The notes under the pieces were generated by a model, which had not been told where the DNA came from, did not search any database, and saw only the letters and a program-made list of their open reading frames with translations. A program made the translations under genes and the position numbers. From Amphritea atlantica (GTDB lineage Bacteria > Pseudomonadota > Gammaproteobacteria > Pseudomonadales > Balneatricaceae), in the NCBI GenBank assembly GCA_024397875.1, contig CP073344.1:1851001-1915000 (forward strand): a stretch of DNA of 64,000 nucleotides. The letters run 5' to 3'. Shown here in pieces: positions 44,598-52,997 of the stretch. Each line of letters begins with the position of its first letter. The stretch's first letter is position 1.

Positions 44598-46418
44598 TTA
44601 TTCAATTTCAGCAAGCACTTCACCGGGCGTGACGCGGTCGCCTTTAGCAACATAGATCGCTTTAACGGTGCCCGCTATATTGGCATGGATCTCCATCTCC
44701 ATCTTCATCGCTTCCGCCACCAGAATTGCCTGACCCGCTTCTACCACATCACCTTCTTTCACCAAAACGTCAAAGATATTACCCGGCATAGCGGTGGTAA
44801 CATGGCCCGGCTCGCTGGCGTGTTTGCGACCGCTGCTGCCTTCGGAGACAAATTCATTCTGCGGCTCGAAGATCACCTCTTCAGGCATACCATCCATCGA
44901 CAGGTAGATCTTACGTTTGCCGCTGCCAACCCCACCCACACCGGTGACCGCGATATCGTAGATCTCACCATGAACCTCAATCTTAAACTCAGAGGCTCCG
45001 GCCGGTCCCAGTTTTGCCCCTTTGGCGGCATCAACCGCTAACAACTCCTCAGGCTTCAGCGTGCCTTCAGCCCGTTGCTGCAGGAACTCACGCCCCAGAT
45101 CGGGAAACATTGCGAAGGTCAGGACATCCTCTTCTGTCTGCGCCAGCTTACCGATCTCTTCACGCAGCTTGTTTAGCTCGGGTTTCAACAGATCGGCAGG
45201 ACGGCCGGTTTCAACGCTTTCATTGCCGATCGCTTTTTTCTGCAGCTGCGCATCCACGGCTGCCGGTGCTGCACCATAACCGCCCTGAAGGTAACGCTTA
45301 ACCTCGTTGGTGATGGTTTTATAGCGTTCCCCGGCCAGCACGTTATAAACCGCCTGAGTACCAACGATCTGTGAGGTTGGGGTTACCAGAGGAGGGTAGC
45401 CAAGATCCTTACGCACCCGTGGAATCTCTGCAAATACGTCACGGATCTTATCCAGTGCGTTCTGCTCTTTTAACTGATTAGCCAGGTTGGACATCATACC
45501 GCCCGGTACCTGGTTAATCTGAACAGAGACATCTTCACGGGTGAATTCACTTTCAAACTGGTGGTATTTCTTCCGTACTTCACGGAAGTAGTCGGCGATT
45601 TCTGCCAGCAGTTCCAGATCCAGTCCGGTGTCATAGGGAGTATCTTTTAACGCAGCCACCTGTCCTTCGGTTGCCGGATGGCTGGTGCCGTTGGCGAATG
45701 ATGAGATAGCCGTATCAATTCGGTCGGCACCCGCTTCAATCGCTTTAAGCTGGCATAGTGGAGCCAGGCCTGCAGTGGAGTGACTGTGAACCACAACCGG
45801 CAGGTCCAGCTCTGCTTTCAGCGCAGCAACCAGATCATAGGTCGCATAAGGGGTGAGCAAACCGGCCATATCTTTAATCGCGATGGAGTCAGCGCCCATA
45901 TCCCGCATAGCGATCGCCTGTTTTACAAACAGCTCTGGCGTGTGCACCGGGCTGGTGGTGTAACAGATCGTCCCCTGAGCGTGTTTGCCTGCTTTTTTAA
46001 CCGCTTTCATGGCGGTTTCCAGATTGCGGATATCATTCAGCGCATCGAAGACACGGAACACATCGATACCGTTCTGCGCCGCTTTGGCAACAAAAGCTTC
46101 GACCACATCATCGGCATAATGGCGATAGCCCAGCAGATTCTGCCCCCGCAGCAGCATCTGCAGGCGGGTGTTTGGCAGGGCGGCACGCAGCTGGCGCAGA
46201 CGTTCCCATGGATCTTCCTTAAGAAAACGCACGCAGGCATCAAAGGTGGCACCCCCCCAGACTTCTAAAGACCAGTAGCCTACCTGATCCAGCTTTACAC
46301 AGATCGGCAGCATATCTTCGGTGCGCATGCGGGTAGCGATCAGTGACTGATGCGCATCACGCAGTATCACATCGGTGACTTCAATTTTCTTTGTTTGGTT
46401 CATGTTTACAGTACTCAC
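44598..46418 (-). CDS. pycB: Pyruvate carboxylase subunit B / oxaloacetate decarboxylase alpha-like
   Basis: 606 residues from a GTG with AGGAG SD eight bases before it. The carboxyltransferase TIM barrel (about 10-290) begins VTDVILRDAHQSLIATRM and includes AIKDMAGLLTPY and VVHSHSTAG (metal-site His); then the PYC-type central region and the C-terminal biotinyl domain with the biotin lysine in VAEAMKMEMEIHA. It transfers carboxyl from biotin to pyruvate, making oxaloacetate, with the biotin carboxylase PycA encoded upstream (88-bp gap). OadA of Na+-pumping decarboxylase is similar, but no beta/gamma subunits are present and the pycA-pycR context matches Pseudomonas. Confidence 0.9.
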   Translation of the reverse strand: MSTVNMNQTKKIEVTDVILRDAHQSLIATRMRTEDMLPICVKLDQVGYWSLEVWGGATFDACVRFLKEDPWERLRQLRAALPNTRLQMLLRGQNLLGYRHYADDVVEAFVAKAAQNGIDVFRVFDALNDIRNLETAMKAVKKAGKHAQGTICYTTSPVHTPELFVKQAIAMRDMGADSIAIKDMAGLLTPYATYDLVAALKAELDLPVVVHSHSTAGLAPLCQLKAIEAGADRIDTAISSFANGTSHPATEGQVAALKDTPYDTGLDLELLAEIADYFREVRKKYHQFESEFTREDVSVQINQVPGGMMSNLANQLKEQNALDKIRDVFAEIPRVRKDLGYPPLVTPTSQIVGTQAVYNVLAGERYKTITNEVKRYLQGGYGAAPAAVDAQLQKKAIGNESVETGRPADLLKPELNKLREEIGKLAQTEEDVLTFAMFPDLGREFLQQRAEGTLKPEELLAVDAAKGAKLGPAGASEFKIEVHGEIYDIAVTGVGGVGSGKRKIYLSMDGMPEEVIFEPQNEFVSEGSSGRKHASEPGHVTTAMPGNIFDVLVKEGDVVEAGQAILVAEAMKMEMEIHANIAGTVKAIYVAKGDRVTPGEVLAEIE

Positions 46419-46506
46419 TGTCGTTTCTCCTGCAACCGCTCTGGCGGTCAGCTGAAATTGGTTTCTTTGCTATAAGACAAACGGTTCGACACACTTACAT
46501 ATCAGC

Positions 46507-47922
46507 TTACCAACCCGCATGGGCGGCAATCGCGGCGGCAACCGCCAGCGCTATTTCACTGGGATGGCGTTTGTCGGAATAGCTCAGCAGTTCCGGATGG
46601 TTCGGTACAAAGCTGGTGTTAAAGTTGGCCTCCTGAAATTCAGGATGGTCGACAATCTGTTGGTAATAGTTCGCGGTGGTTTTAATTCCGTGCAGGCGCA
46701 TATCATCCAGTGCGCGTTGTCCACGGGCGATCACTTCTTCCCAGGTCAGCGCCCAGACCACCAGCTTGAGACACATAGAGTCGTAGTAAGGGGGGATCTC
46801 ATAACCGGTATAGATCGCGGTATCCACCCGAACCCCCGGACCACCCGGTGCATAGTAGTGAGAGATACGCCCAAAGCTTGGCAAAAAGTCGTTTTTCGGA
46901 TCTTCAGCGTTGATCCGGAACTGCAGGGCATAGCCCCGATAGGAGATGTCTTCCTGGCGATAACTCAGCGGCAGGCCGGAGGCGATGCGTAGCTGTTCAC
47001 GTACGATATCAACCCCGGTAATCTGTTCGGTGATGGTATGTTCCACCTGTACCCGGGTGTTCATCTCCATAAAGTAGACCTGATTACCGGTCAGCAGAAA
47101 CTCGACCGTACCCGCGTTCTCATAACCAACGGCCGCTGCCGCTTTGACTGCCAGATTACCGATATACAGGCGCTGCTCCGGGGTTAGCTGAGGGCTGGGG
47201 GCGATCTCGATCAGCTTCTGGTTACGTCGCTGAATCGAACAGTCCCGCTCATACAGGTGCACCACATTACCCTGGCTATCGGCCAGCACCTGCACCTCGA
47301 TATGCCGGGGATCAACGATGCACTTCTCCATAAAGACTTCGGCAGAGCCAAACGCTTTAGTTGCTTCGGAGATGACCCGGGGATACTGCAGCTTCAGCTC
47401 CTGCGGCGTATCACAGCGACGGATACCGCGGCCACCACCACCGGACGTCGCTTTGATCATGATCGGGTAGCCAATATCATCCGCCAGCTTTAATGCCTCA
47501 TTAACATCGGCAAGGTTTCCTTCTGAACCCGGCGTAATGGGTACGCCGGCGGCGCGCATCGAATCACGGGCCTGGGTTTTGTCGCCCATCTTATGGATGA
47601 CATCGGATTTGGGGCCGATGAAGGCGATTCCCTGTTGTTCGCAGAGACGGGCAAACTCCGCATTTTCTGAAAGGAAGCCATAGCCTGGGTGAATCGCATC
47701 ACAGCCGGTTTCCAGCGCCATGTTGACGATCCGGCGCGGGTCAAGATACCCCGCCAGTGGATCATCACCCAGAGAATAAGCCTCGTCAGCGCGTTTAACA
47801 TGCAGTGCATAGCGGTCAGGTTCGGTATAAATCGCCACAGAGCGGATGCCCATCTCGGCACAAGCGCGGACGATACGTACCGCAATCTCACCGCGGTTGG
47901 CGATCAGTACTTTTTTGATCAT
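46507..47922 (-). CDS. pycA: Pyruvate carboxylase subunit A (biotin carboxylase)
   Basis: 471 residues. It has the biotin-carboxylase N-domain (IANRGEIAVRIVRACAEMG), the ATP-grasp glycine loop SGGGGRGIRRC, IQRRNQKLIEIAPSP, and the catalytic MEMNTRVQVEHTITEQITG. It carboxylates the biotin of PycB using ATP and bicarbonate. First gene of the minus-strand operon pycA-pycB-(carbonic anhydrase), divergent from a LysR gene as in Pseudomonas pycR. An acetyl-CoA carboxylase AccC is similar, but context decides. Confidence 0.9.
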   Translation of the reverse strand: MIKKVLIANRGEIAVRIVRACAEMGIRSVAIYTEPDRYALHVKRADEAYSLGDDPLAGYLDPRRIVNMALETGCDAIHPGYGFLSENAEFARLCEQQGIAFIGPKSDVIHKMGDKTQARDSMRAAGVPITPGSEGNLADVNEALKLADDIGYPIMIKATSGGGGRGIRRCDTPQELKLQYPRVISEATKAFGSAEVFMEKCIVDPRHIEVQVLADSQGNVVHLYERDCSIQRRNQKLIEIAPSPQLTPEQRLYIGNLAVKAAAAVGYENAGTVEFLLTGNQVYFMEMNTRVQVEHTITEQITGVDIVREQLRIASGLPLSYRQEDISYRGYALQFRINAEDPKNDFLPSFGRISHYYAPGGPGVRVDTAIYTGYEIPPYYDSMCLKLVVWALTWEEVIARGQRALDDMRLHGIKTTANYYQQIVDHPEFQEANFNTSFVPNHPELLSYSDKRHPSEIALAVAAAIAAHAGW

Positions 47923-48011
47923 GTAACTCTCCTCAGCTTCCGGCTCGCTGCCGTAGTGTATAAATAAATCCTAGCCGCTCTGTCGGATCAGGAGAAATTG
48001 ATATTTTTTAG

Positions 48012-48041
48012 TTTATCTATAAGGTATTGCTTATAGATAAA
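48012..48041. promoter_or_regulatory. LysR-type operator between pycA and pycR
   Basis: Perfect inverted repeat TTTATCTATAAG/CTTATAGATAAA with a 6-bp spacer, a T-N11-A type palindrome, in the 138-bp divergent region. Very likely the binding site of the adjacent LysR regulator. Confidence 0.75.
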
Positions 48042-48060
48042 TGCAATTGAGACAGAGTTC

Positions 48061-49002
48061 GTGCCACTTACAATCAAAAAAATGACCAGTCGCCTCAGTT
48101 TTCGCCAGCTTCAGGTGTTCAAGGCGGTCTATGAACTGCAAAGTTACAGCAAGGCAGGTGACCTGTTGGGGCTGACACAACCGGCGGTCAGTAGCCAGAT
48201 TCGTCAGTTGGAGCAGGGTGTAGAACAGCCATTATTTGAGTATGTCGGCAGGCGGCTTTTCTATACCGCAGCTGGAGAAAGACTGTATGAGAGTATCAAT
48301 ACGATCTTTATTGAGCTGGCAGATCTGCAAACTGATCTGGGGGCACTGAAAGGCAGCGTCGCCGGTGAGTTAAAGCTGGTGGCGGTGAATACCGCCCAGT
48401 ATATGGTGCCTTACCTGTTACGGGCATTTCTCGATCTGCACCCGCTGGTCAGTGTGCGGATCAAGGTGGTGAATCGGGCGACTGCACTGCAGGGCCTGAA
48501 TGAGAACAATGATGACCTGGTTATTATGGGCATGGTACCGACCGACAAGCCGTTGGCATCATTACCGTTTCTGGATAATGAGCTGATTCCGGTTGTGCCA
48601 CAGGGGCACCCGCTGCTGAAACAATCAAAGATCAGCCCCCAGCTGTTTCTTAACAGTAAACTGCTGGTCCGGGAGCAGGGATCAGGCAGCCGGCTGGCGC
48701 TCGAGCAGCACTGCCAGCAACACCGATTGCAATTCGCTCCGGACATGGAGATAGGTTCCAATGATGCGCTAAAGCATTCCGTTATTGCAGGACTGGGGGT
48801 CGCCGTACTGCCTAAGCTCAGCATTCTCTCTGAGCTCGAGCTGGGGCGGTTAAAAATCGCCAGCATTGAGGGCTTTCCATTGCGGCGAAGCTTTTGCGTC
48901 GTCCATCCCCAGGCCAAGCACCCGACTCCGGCAATGCAGGCCTTTCTCGATTATGTGCAGCAAAATATCAAACAGTTTGAGCGGATGTTTTTCAGCAGTT
49001 AA
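48061..49002 (+). CDS. pycR: LysR-family transcriptional regulator, probable PycR
   Basis: 313 residues from GTG; an ATG at 48082 is a possible shorter start. The HTH is clear (LSFRQLQVFKAVYELQSYSKAGDLLGLTQPAVSSQIRQLE), followed by the periplasmic-binding-protein-like ligand domain. It is divergent from pycA with a palindromic operator between them, the arrangement of Pseudomonas pycR-pycAB, and probably regulates anaplerotic pyruvate carboxylation. Effector unknown. The symbol rests on context. Confidence 0.82.
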   Translation: MPLTIKKMTSRLSFRQLQVFKAVYELQSYSKAGDLLGLTQPAVSSQIRQLEQGVEQPLFEYVGRRLFYTAAGERLYESINTIFIELADLQTDLGALKGSVAGELKLVAVNTAQYMVPYLLRAFLDLHPLVSVRIKVVNRATALQGLNENNDDLVIMGMVPTDKPLASLPFLDNELIPVVPQGHPLLKQSKISPQLFLNSKLLVREQGSGSRLALEQHCQQHRLQFAPDMEIGSNDALKHSVIAGLGVAVLPKLSILSELELGRLKIASIEGFPLRRSFCVVHPQAKHPTPAMQAFLDYVQQNIKQFERMFFSS

Positions 49003-49217
49003 ATGCGATTATTAAGAGATTAAGACGCTTTTTCGTAAAATCAGCGAATGTTAATAACGAAATTTACAGCAAATCCTATAGAATAGGGCGTAATTAAAGT
49101 CAGGTTACAGCGGTAAATATAAAGCTTACGCCGATCGCCTCTGCTCTGGCAGAGACAAGCCTGACTGTATGGTTGTTCAGCTTTTTGTTATTTCATCAGG
49201 ATTAGTTAATTACACAT

Positions 49218-50675
49218 ATGATTAAACACGCATTCTTTGTACTTGCTCTGTGCCTGCAGAGCTCATGGGCTGTTGCTGCCGTCGATTGGTTTAAAGATGA
49301 GAACGGCAAAACCAAATGGCAACACCTGGCCAATTTCAGTAGCGCAACGCTGATCATAATCCTGTCGATTACCGCTATCTATCTGCTGATATACAGCCGC
49401 CGCGCTCACAGAGCGAATCGTGAACTGACCACCATCAAAAATGAACTGGAACAGCGTGTCCGGGAGCGTACTGCGGCGCTTAAGGAATCGAACAGCAAAC
49501 TCATCGAGAGTAACCATCTGCTGGAGTCTGAAGTCGCACAACACGTTATCACCGCCAACCAGCTGCGTTCATCCGAGTCCTATATCAAGGATATCCTGAC
49601 ATCGATGCCACTGATGCTGGTCGGTCTGGATAAAGAGGGACGGGTGACCCAGTGGAACCGGCGGGTTGAGGAGCTGTCAGGCGTCCCTGCTGAGAAAGCG
49701 CTGGGCAAAACCCTGTGGGAAGCCTATCCCACCATGACCGTGGTGCCAGAACATATTCAGCAGGCGATTGAGCAGAATAAAACCATCCATCTGAAACAGA
49801 GTCTGCGCAGCCTCTCTCACTTTGATATTACCATCTACCCCCTGAACGGCCCTGAATCGGGCGTCGTTATTCTGGTAGACGATGTATCCAAGGAAACCAC
49901 CGCGGAGAACCTGCTGATCCATAATGATAAAATGTCATTTATGGGAGAGCTGGCATCCTCAATGGCGCATGATATCAATATCCCGCTGCAGGCCATTCTG
50001 ATGGACCTGAAACGGTTTAAAAGCATTATGGCTGATAACCACCTGGCACTGGAGCAGGGCGGTAACGATAAAACAGCTCTGTTGGAATCGATCTACAATG
50101 ACATGTCGGATAAAGGCGATCAGGTCTCCAAAATAATTCACAACCTGCTGACCTTTGCCCGCAATCGCCATTCTGAGAAGCAAATGGCTGATATCGTTGA
50201 TGTAATGGAACATACCGTCAACCTGGGTAAAGAGGTTATTTCAGTCTCAGAAGGCTTTATGTTCAAACAGGTAAAGCTGGAATGGCATGTTGAGAACGGC
50301 CTGCCTCAGGTTCCCTGCTATATCACCGAGCTACAACAGGTGTTCCTCAGTCTGTTTCGTCATGCCTGTATTGCACTACAGAAGAAGACCGGAACCGAGA
50401 ATTTCGAACCCACAATAAAAATAATTCTTTCCGAGAGTTACGATAATATGTGGATTAAGATTCAGCATAACGGACTGGGCCTGACGAGTGAAGAGCAGAT
50501 GGGACTGTTTGAACCGTATTTCAGCAGCAGCCGTCAAGCTGACAGCTTTGATACCGGAGAGCATCTGTCTTTTTCATACTACATCATCACCGAACAGCAT
50601 CAGGGGCATATGGCGGTCACCTCAGATCCTGCGGTTGGATCTACCTTTCATATGCAGCTGCCAATCGTACATTGA
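49218..50675 (+). CDS. PAS histidine-kinase-like protein with degenerate ATP site
   Basis: 485 residues. A signal-anchor (1-21), a short periplasmic part, TM at about 42-60, a coiled coil (65-115), a PAS domain (120-225), HisKA with H251 (SSMAHDINIPLQAI), and a HATPase-like domain. The ATP-binding residues are lost: the N-box reads QVFLSLFRHAC where N-L-x-x-N-A is expected (S378, H382), the G1 Asp is His417 (IQHNGLGL), and the G2 glycines are GEHLSFS. It therefore is probably a pseudokinase or scaffold. No response regulator is adjacent. The frame is intact, so it is not simply a pseudogene. Confidence 0.8.
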   Translation: MIKHAFFVLALCLQSSWAVAAVDWFKDENGKTKWQHLANFSSATLIIILSITAIYLLIYSRRAHRANRELTTIKNELEQRVRERTAALKESNSKLIESNHLLESEVAQHVITANQLRSSESYIKDILTSMPLMLVGLDKEGRVTQWNRRVEELSGVPAEKALGKTLWEAYPTMTVVPEHIQQAIEQNKTIHLKQSLRSLSHFDITIYPLNGPESGVVILVDDVSKETTAENLLIHNDKMSFMGELASSMAHDINIPLQAILMDLKRFKSIMADNHLALEQGGNDKTALLESIYNDMSDKGDQVSKIIHNLLTFARNRHSEKQMADIVDVMEHTVNLGKEVISVSEGFMFKQVKLEWHVENGLPQVPCYITELQQVFLSLFRHACIALQKKTGTENFEPTIKIILSESYDNMWIKIQHNGLGLTSEEQMGLFEPYFSSSRQADSFDTGEHLSFSYYIITEQHQGHMAVTSDPAVGSTFHMQLPIVH

Positions 50676-51029
50676 TTGGAATCGCCGTTTTTTTGTATCT
50701 GTAGCACATAACGCAGCGTCCTCCCGGCCTTTACCTTTCCGGTCGATCAGTACAACAATACTGTATCGTCCGGATTGTTTAGCTATCCGTCCTTCCGTGA
50801 CCGTCAAACATTAACGGCTTTTCCATGCCGGACGCTTTTGCCAGGTATCCGTGCCTGATAATTGAGTTAACCAGACCAGAATAAATACCAGAATTCATCA
50901 CTAAAGCCCCGGTTAGCGTCTATTCTTCATTAAGCATTAATCGGGAGGTGCCCGTCTGTAAGGAAAGGGTGACAGAGTAACGACACCTTATTCAGGTTGA
51001 TGTGGCTATAAAACAACCGGAGTATAGAG
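50676..51029. other. 354-bp intergenic region
   Basis: Between the degenerate kinase and the superoxide-reductase-like gene. I see no gene or clear hairpin. Confidence 0.4.
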
Positions 51030-51452
51030 ATGGACAGAAGGAATTTTATTCGATTCGGAATCGCCGCCACTGCCGGTGGATTGATAGTACCCAGTGTGTC
51101 ACTTGCAGAAGGCTCCATGAGCGGGGCGGGGGGAATCTATTTTACCAAAGATCAACCCGGGCGCTGGGCTGCAAAAGCGGGCGGTCATGCACCGATGATT
51201 ACATTACAAAAAGGAGACGGGCAAACAGCAGTGGAAGTCGTCACCCCCCATGAAATGAAACAATATGAGCATTACATCATCAAACATATCCTGCTGGATA
51301 AAGATTATAACTTTATCGCTGAGTATATGTTCGATCCTGACAAAGATTTACAACCGCGTTCAGAGTTTAAGCTCGATGGTTACAGCGGCGCTTTATTTGC
51401 CATAAGCACCTGCAATAAGCACGATACCTGGCTGACGATGGCCGAAGTCTGA
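51030..51452 (+). CDS. Superoxide-reductase/desulfoferrodoxin-like protein, Tat-exported
   Basis: 140 residues. A twin-arginine signal (DRRNFIRFGIAATAGG, cleavage after SLA near 26) leads to a neelaredoxin-like domain. The expected iron set is visible: H53 (GGHAPMI), H74 and H81 (HEMKQYEHYI), and C128 with H131 (CNKHDTW). Spacing between the two middle His is seven rather than the usual six, and the N-terminal EKH motif is absent, so the site differs from classical superoxide reductase. It would reduce superoxide or bind sulfur/iron in the periplasm. A strong terminator follows. Confidence 0.75.
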   Translation: MDRRNFIRFGIAATAGGLIVPSVSLAEGSMSGAGGIYFTKDQPGRWAAKAGGHAPMITLQKGDGQTAVEVVTPHEMKQYEHYIIKHILLDKDYNFIAEYMFDPDKDLQPRSEFKLDGYSGALFAISTCNKHDTWLTMAEV

Positions 51453-51459
51453 GTTATCC

Positions 51460-51500
51460 TTGCCAGCAGACATCCTGTCGCTGGCAATTTCTCCTTTTTC
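51460..51500 (+). terminator. Terminator after the SOR-like gene
   Basis: TTGCCAGC/GCTGGCAA (51460-51467 with 51480-51487), with GACA/TGTC pairing inside the loop, then a T-rich tract ending TTTTT. Confidence 0.85.
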
Positions 51501-51565
51501 ATTACACGATCAAAACCATGACAGTGAACACCATCAGCCACAACCCCTCCTGAAAGAGATAGCGC

Positions 51566-52345
51566 ATGCAACACCACACAGGCATATTGAAAACCTGGAA
51601 AGACGATAAAGGGTTTGGCTTTATCAAACCCGCTGAGGGTGGCAACGATCTGTTTGTGCATATACGGGATTTCGGCAATATCCCGCGGAAACCCAGGGTG
51701 GGCGATCGCATCAGTTACCAGCCATTAAAGGATCGAGACGGACGTTTACGTGCCGCTGATGTACAGATTGCGGGTGTGACCCGAAATGCCCGCCAGAATA
51801 CCCGTCAGGCACAGCCCGGCTCATCCCCCAAAACCGCTCGCCAACAGAGATCACAACAGCGTCGCAGGCCCAGACTTGCGTCAGTGGCTTTAGCTGGAAT
51901 CATCGTCGTAGTGATGGGTATCATGAGCTATACCTCACTACCGGGCGCTTCAGCCCCGGCACCGGCGCAAAACAGTCACAACAGCACTGCCAATGCGTCA
52001 GCCTCACAGAGCGATAACCAGCGTATCCTGCAGGCCTATCGTAACCATCAGAGCAATCTGCAGGTCAGCGGCTCAGGTGTGGTCGTGAAACTGCTTCGGG
52101 ACGATCTGGATGGCAGCCGTCATCAGCGATTTATTCTGCGACTATCGTCTGGAATAACGATTCTTATCGCTCATAATATCGATCTGGCGCCGCGTATCCC
52201 GTCTTTAAGAAAGGGCGACAGTGTGCGCTTTTATGGTGAATATGAGTGGAATGATAAGGGAGGCGTAGTGCACTGGACCCATGATGATCCGCAAGGGCGT
52301 CATGTTGCCGGCTGGCTGGAACATAACAACAAACGATATCAATAA
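51566..52345 (+). CDS. Cold-shock domain / membrane / DUF3465 fusion protein
   Basis: 259 residues in three parts. First a cold-shock OB domain (1-70) with RNP1 KGFGFI (15-20) and RNP2 LFVHI (29-33); then a basic Gln/Arg linker (70-105) and one membrane segment (about 108-126); last a DUF3465 domain (about 145-259), marked by DDLDGSRHQRFILRLSSG, LIAHNIDLAPRIP, FYGEYEWNDKGGVVHWTHDDP and HVAGWLEH. DUF3465 is itself OB-like and would lie outside the cytoplasm, while the cold-shock part faces RNA inside. Function unknown. RBS GAAAGAG. Confidence 0.85.
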   Translation: MQHHTGILKTWKDDKGFGFIKPAEGGNDLFVHIRDFGNIPRKPRVGDRISYQPLKDRDGRLRAADVQIAGVTRNARQNTRQAQPGSSPKTARQQRSQQRRRPRLASVALAGIIVVVMGIMSYTSLPGASAPAPAQNSHNSTANASASQSDNQRILQAYRNHQSNLQVSGSGVVVKLLRDDLDGSRHQRFILRLSSGITILIAHNIDLAPRIPSLRKGDSVRFYGEYEWNDKGGVVHWTHDDPQGRHVAGWLEHNNKRYQ

Positions 52346-52997
52346 ACCACACACTGAAAAGAAAATAAGTAAGGGGCAGAGGAGTAAATAAAGAGAAGGG
52401 CAGATGCTATCTGATGAAAAGGCAAGGGAGTTGTAGTATCCGTACTACGCCCCCTTAATTCAGCGATCCATTTCCATGTAGCCGATGCATCCTGCAATCC
52501 TTCTGGCTACGTTGCTGAGTTCCGCAATCAAATCCCTGACTGCACTGAACATGGGTTGCATAATAGGACCTATGCCGAAACTTGTAACTAGGACTAATTC
52601 CTATTTATACAAATATTTTCAATTAGTTAAGCTGTCCCGGTGCAAATATAAATACGTCACCGTTAGTGCTGAGACCGTAGCCAGCTGTGCTCTGACGTTC
52701 CCATCTTGAATATCATAATTAATGCAGATGACAGAGATGTGACAGATATCTGAAACATGAAGACATTTGGTGATACGGATGTTTGTCACAAAATTTACAG
52801 AAACCGACAGATTGATGACTATACTCTATCTTCAAAACGGCTCCGAAAAAGGCTATAAGGGTCTATCTATCAGAATCTTATGAAACATGGTCAGGTTATA
52901 TTACTGAGCGATAGGTTTCTGGATTTTACATAACGTTTGCAACAGCCGTAATGAGGTAACGGTCAGAGGGAAATATAAATTTAACCGAGGGAATCAT
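52346..52997. other. 652-bp intergenic region before ligase 2
   Basis: Includes a GTAGTA-TCCG-TACTAC hairpin (52433-52448) that may end the upstream transcript, and a long AT-rich leader to the ligase. No gene supported. Confidence 0.45.
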
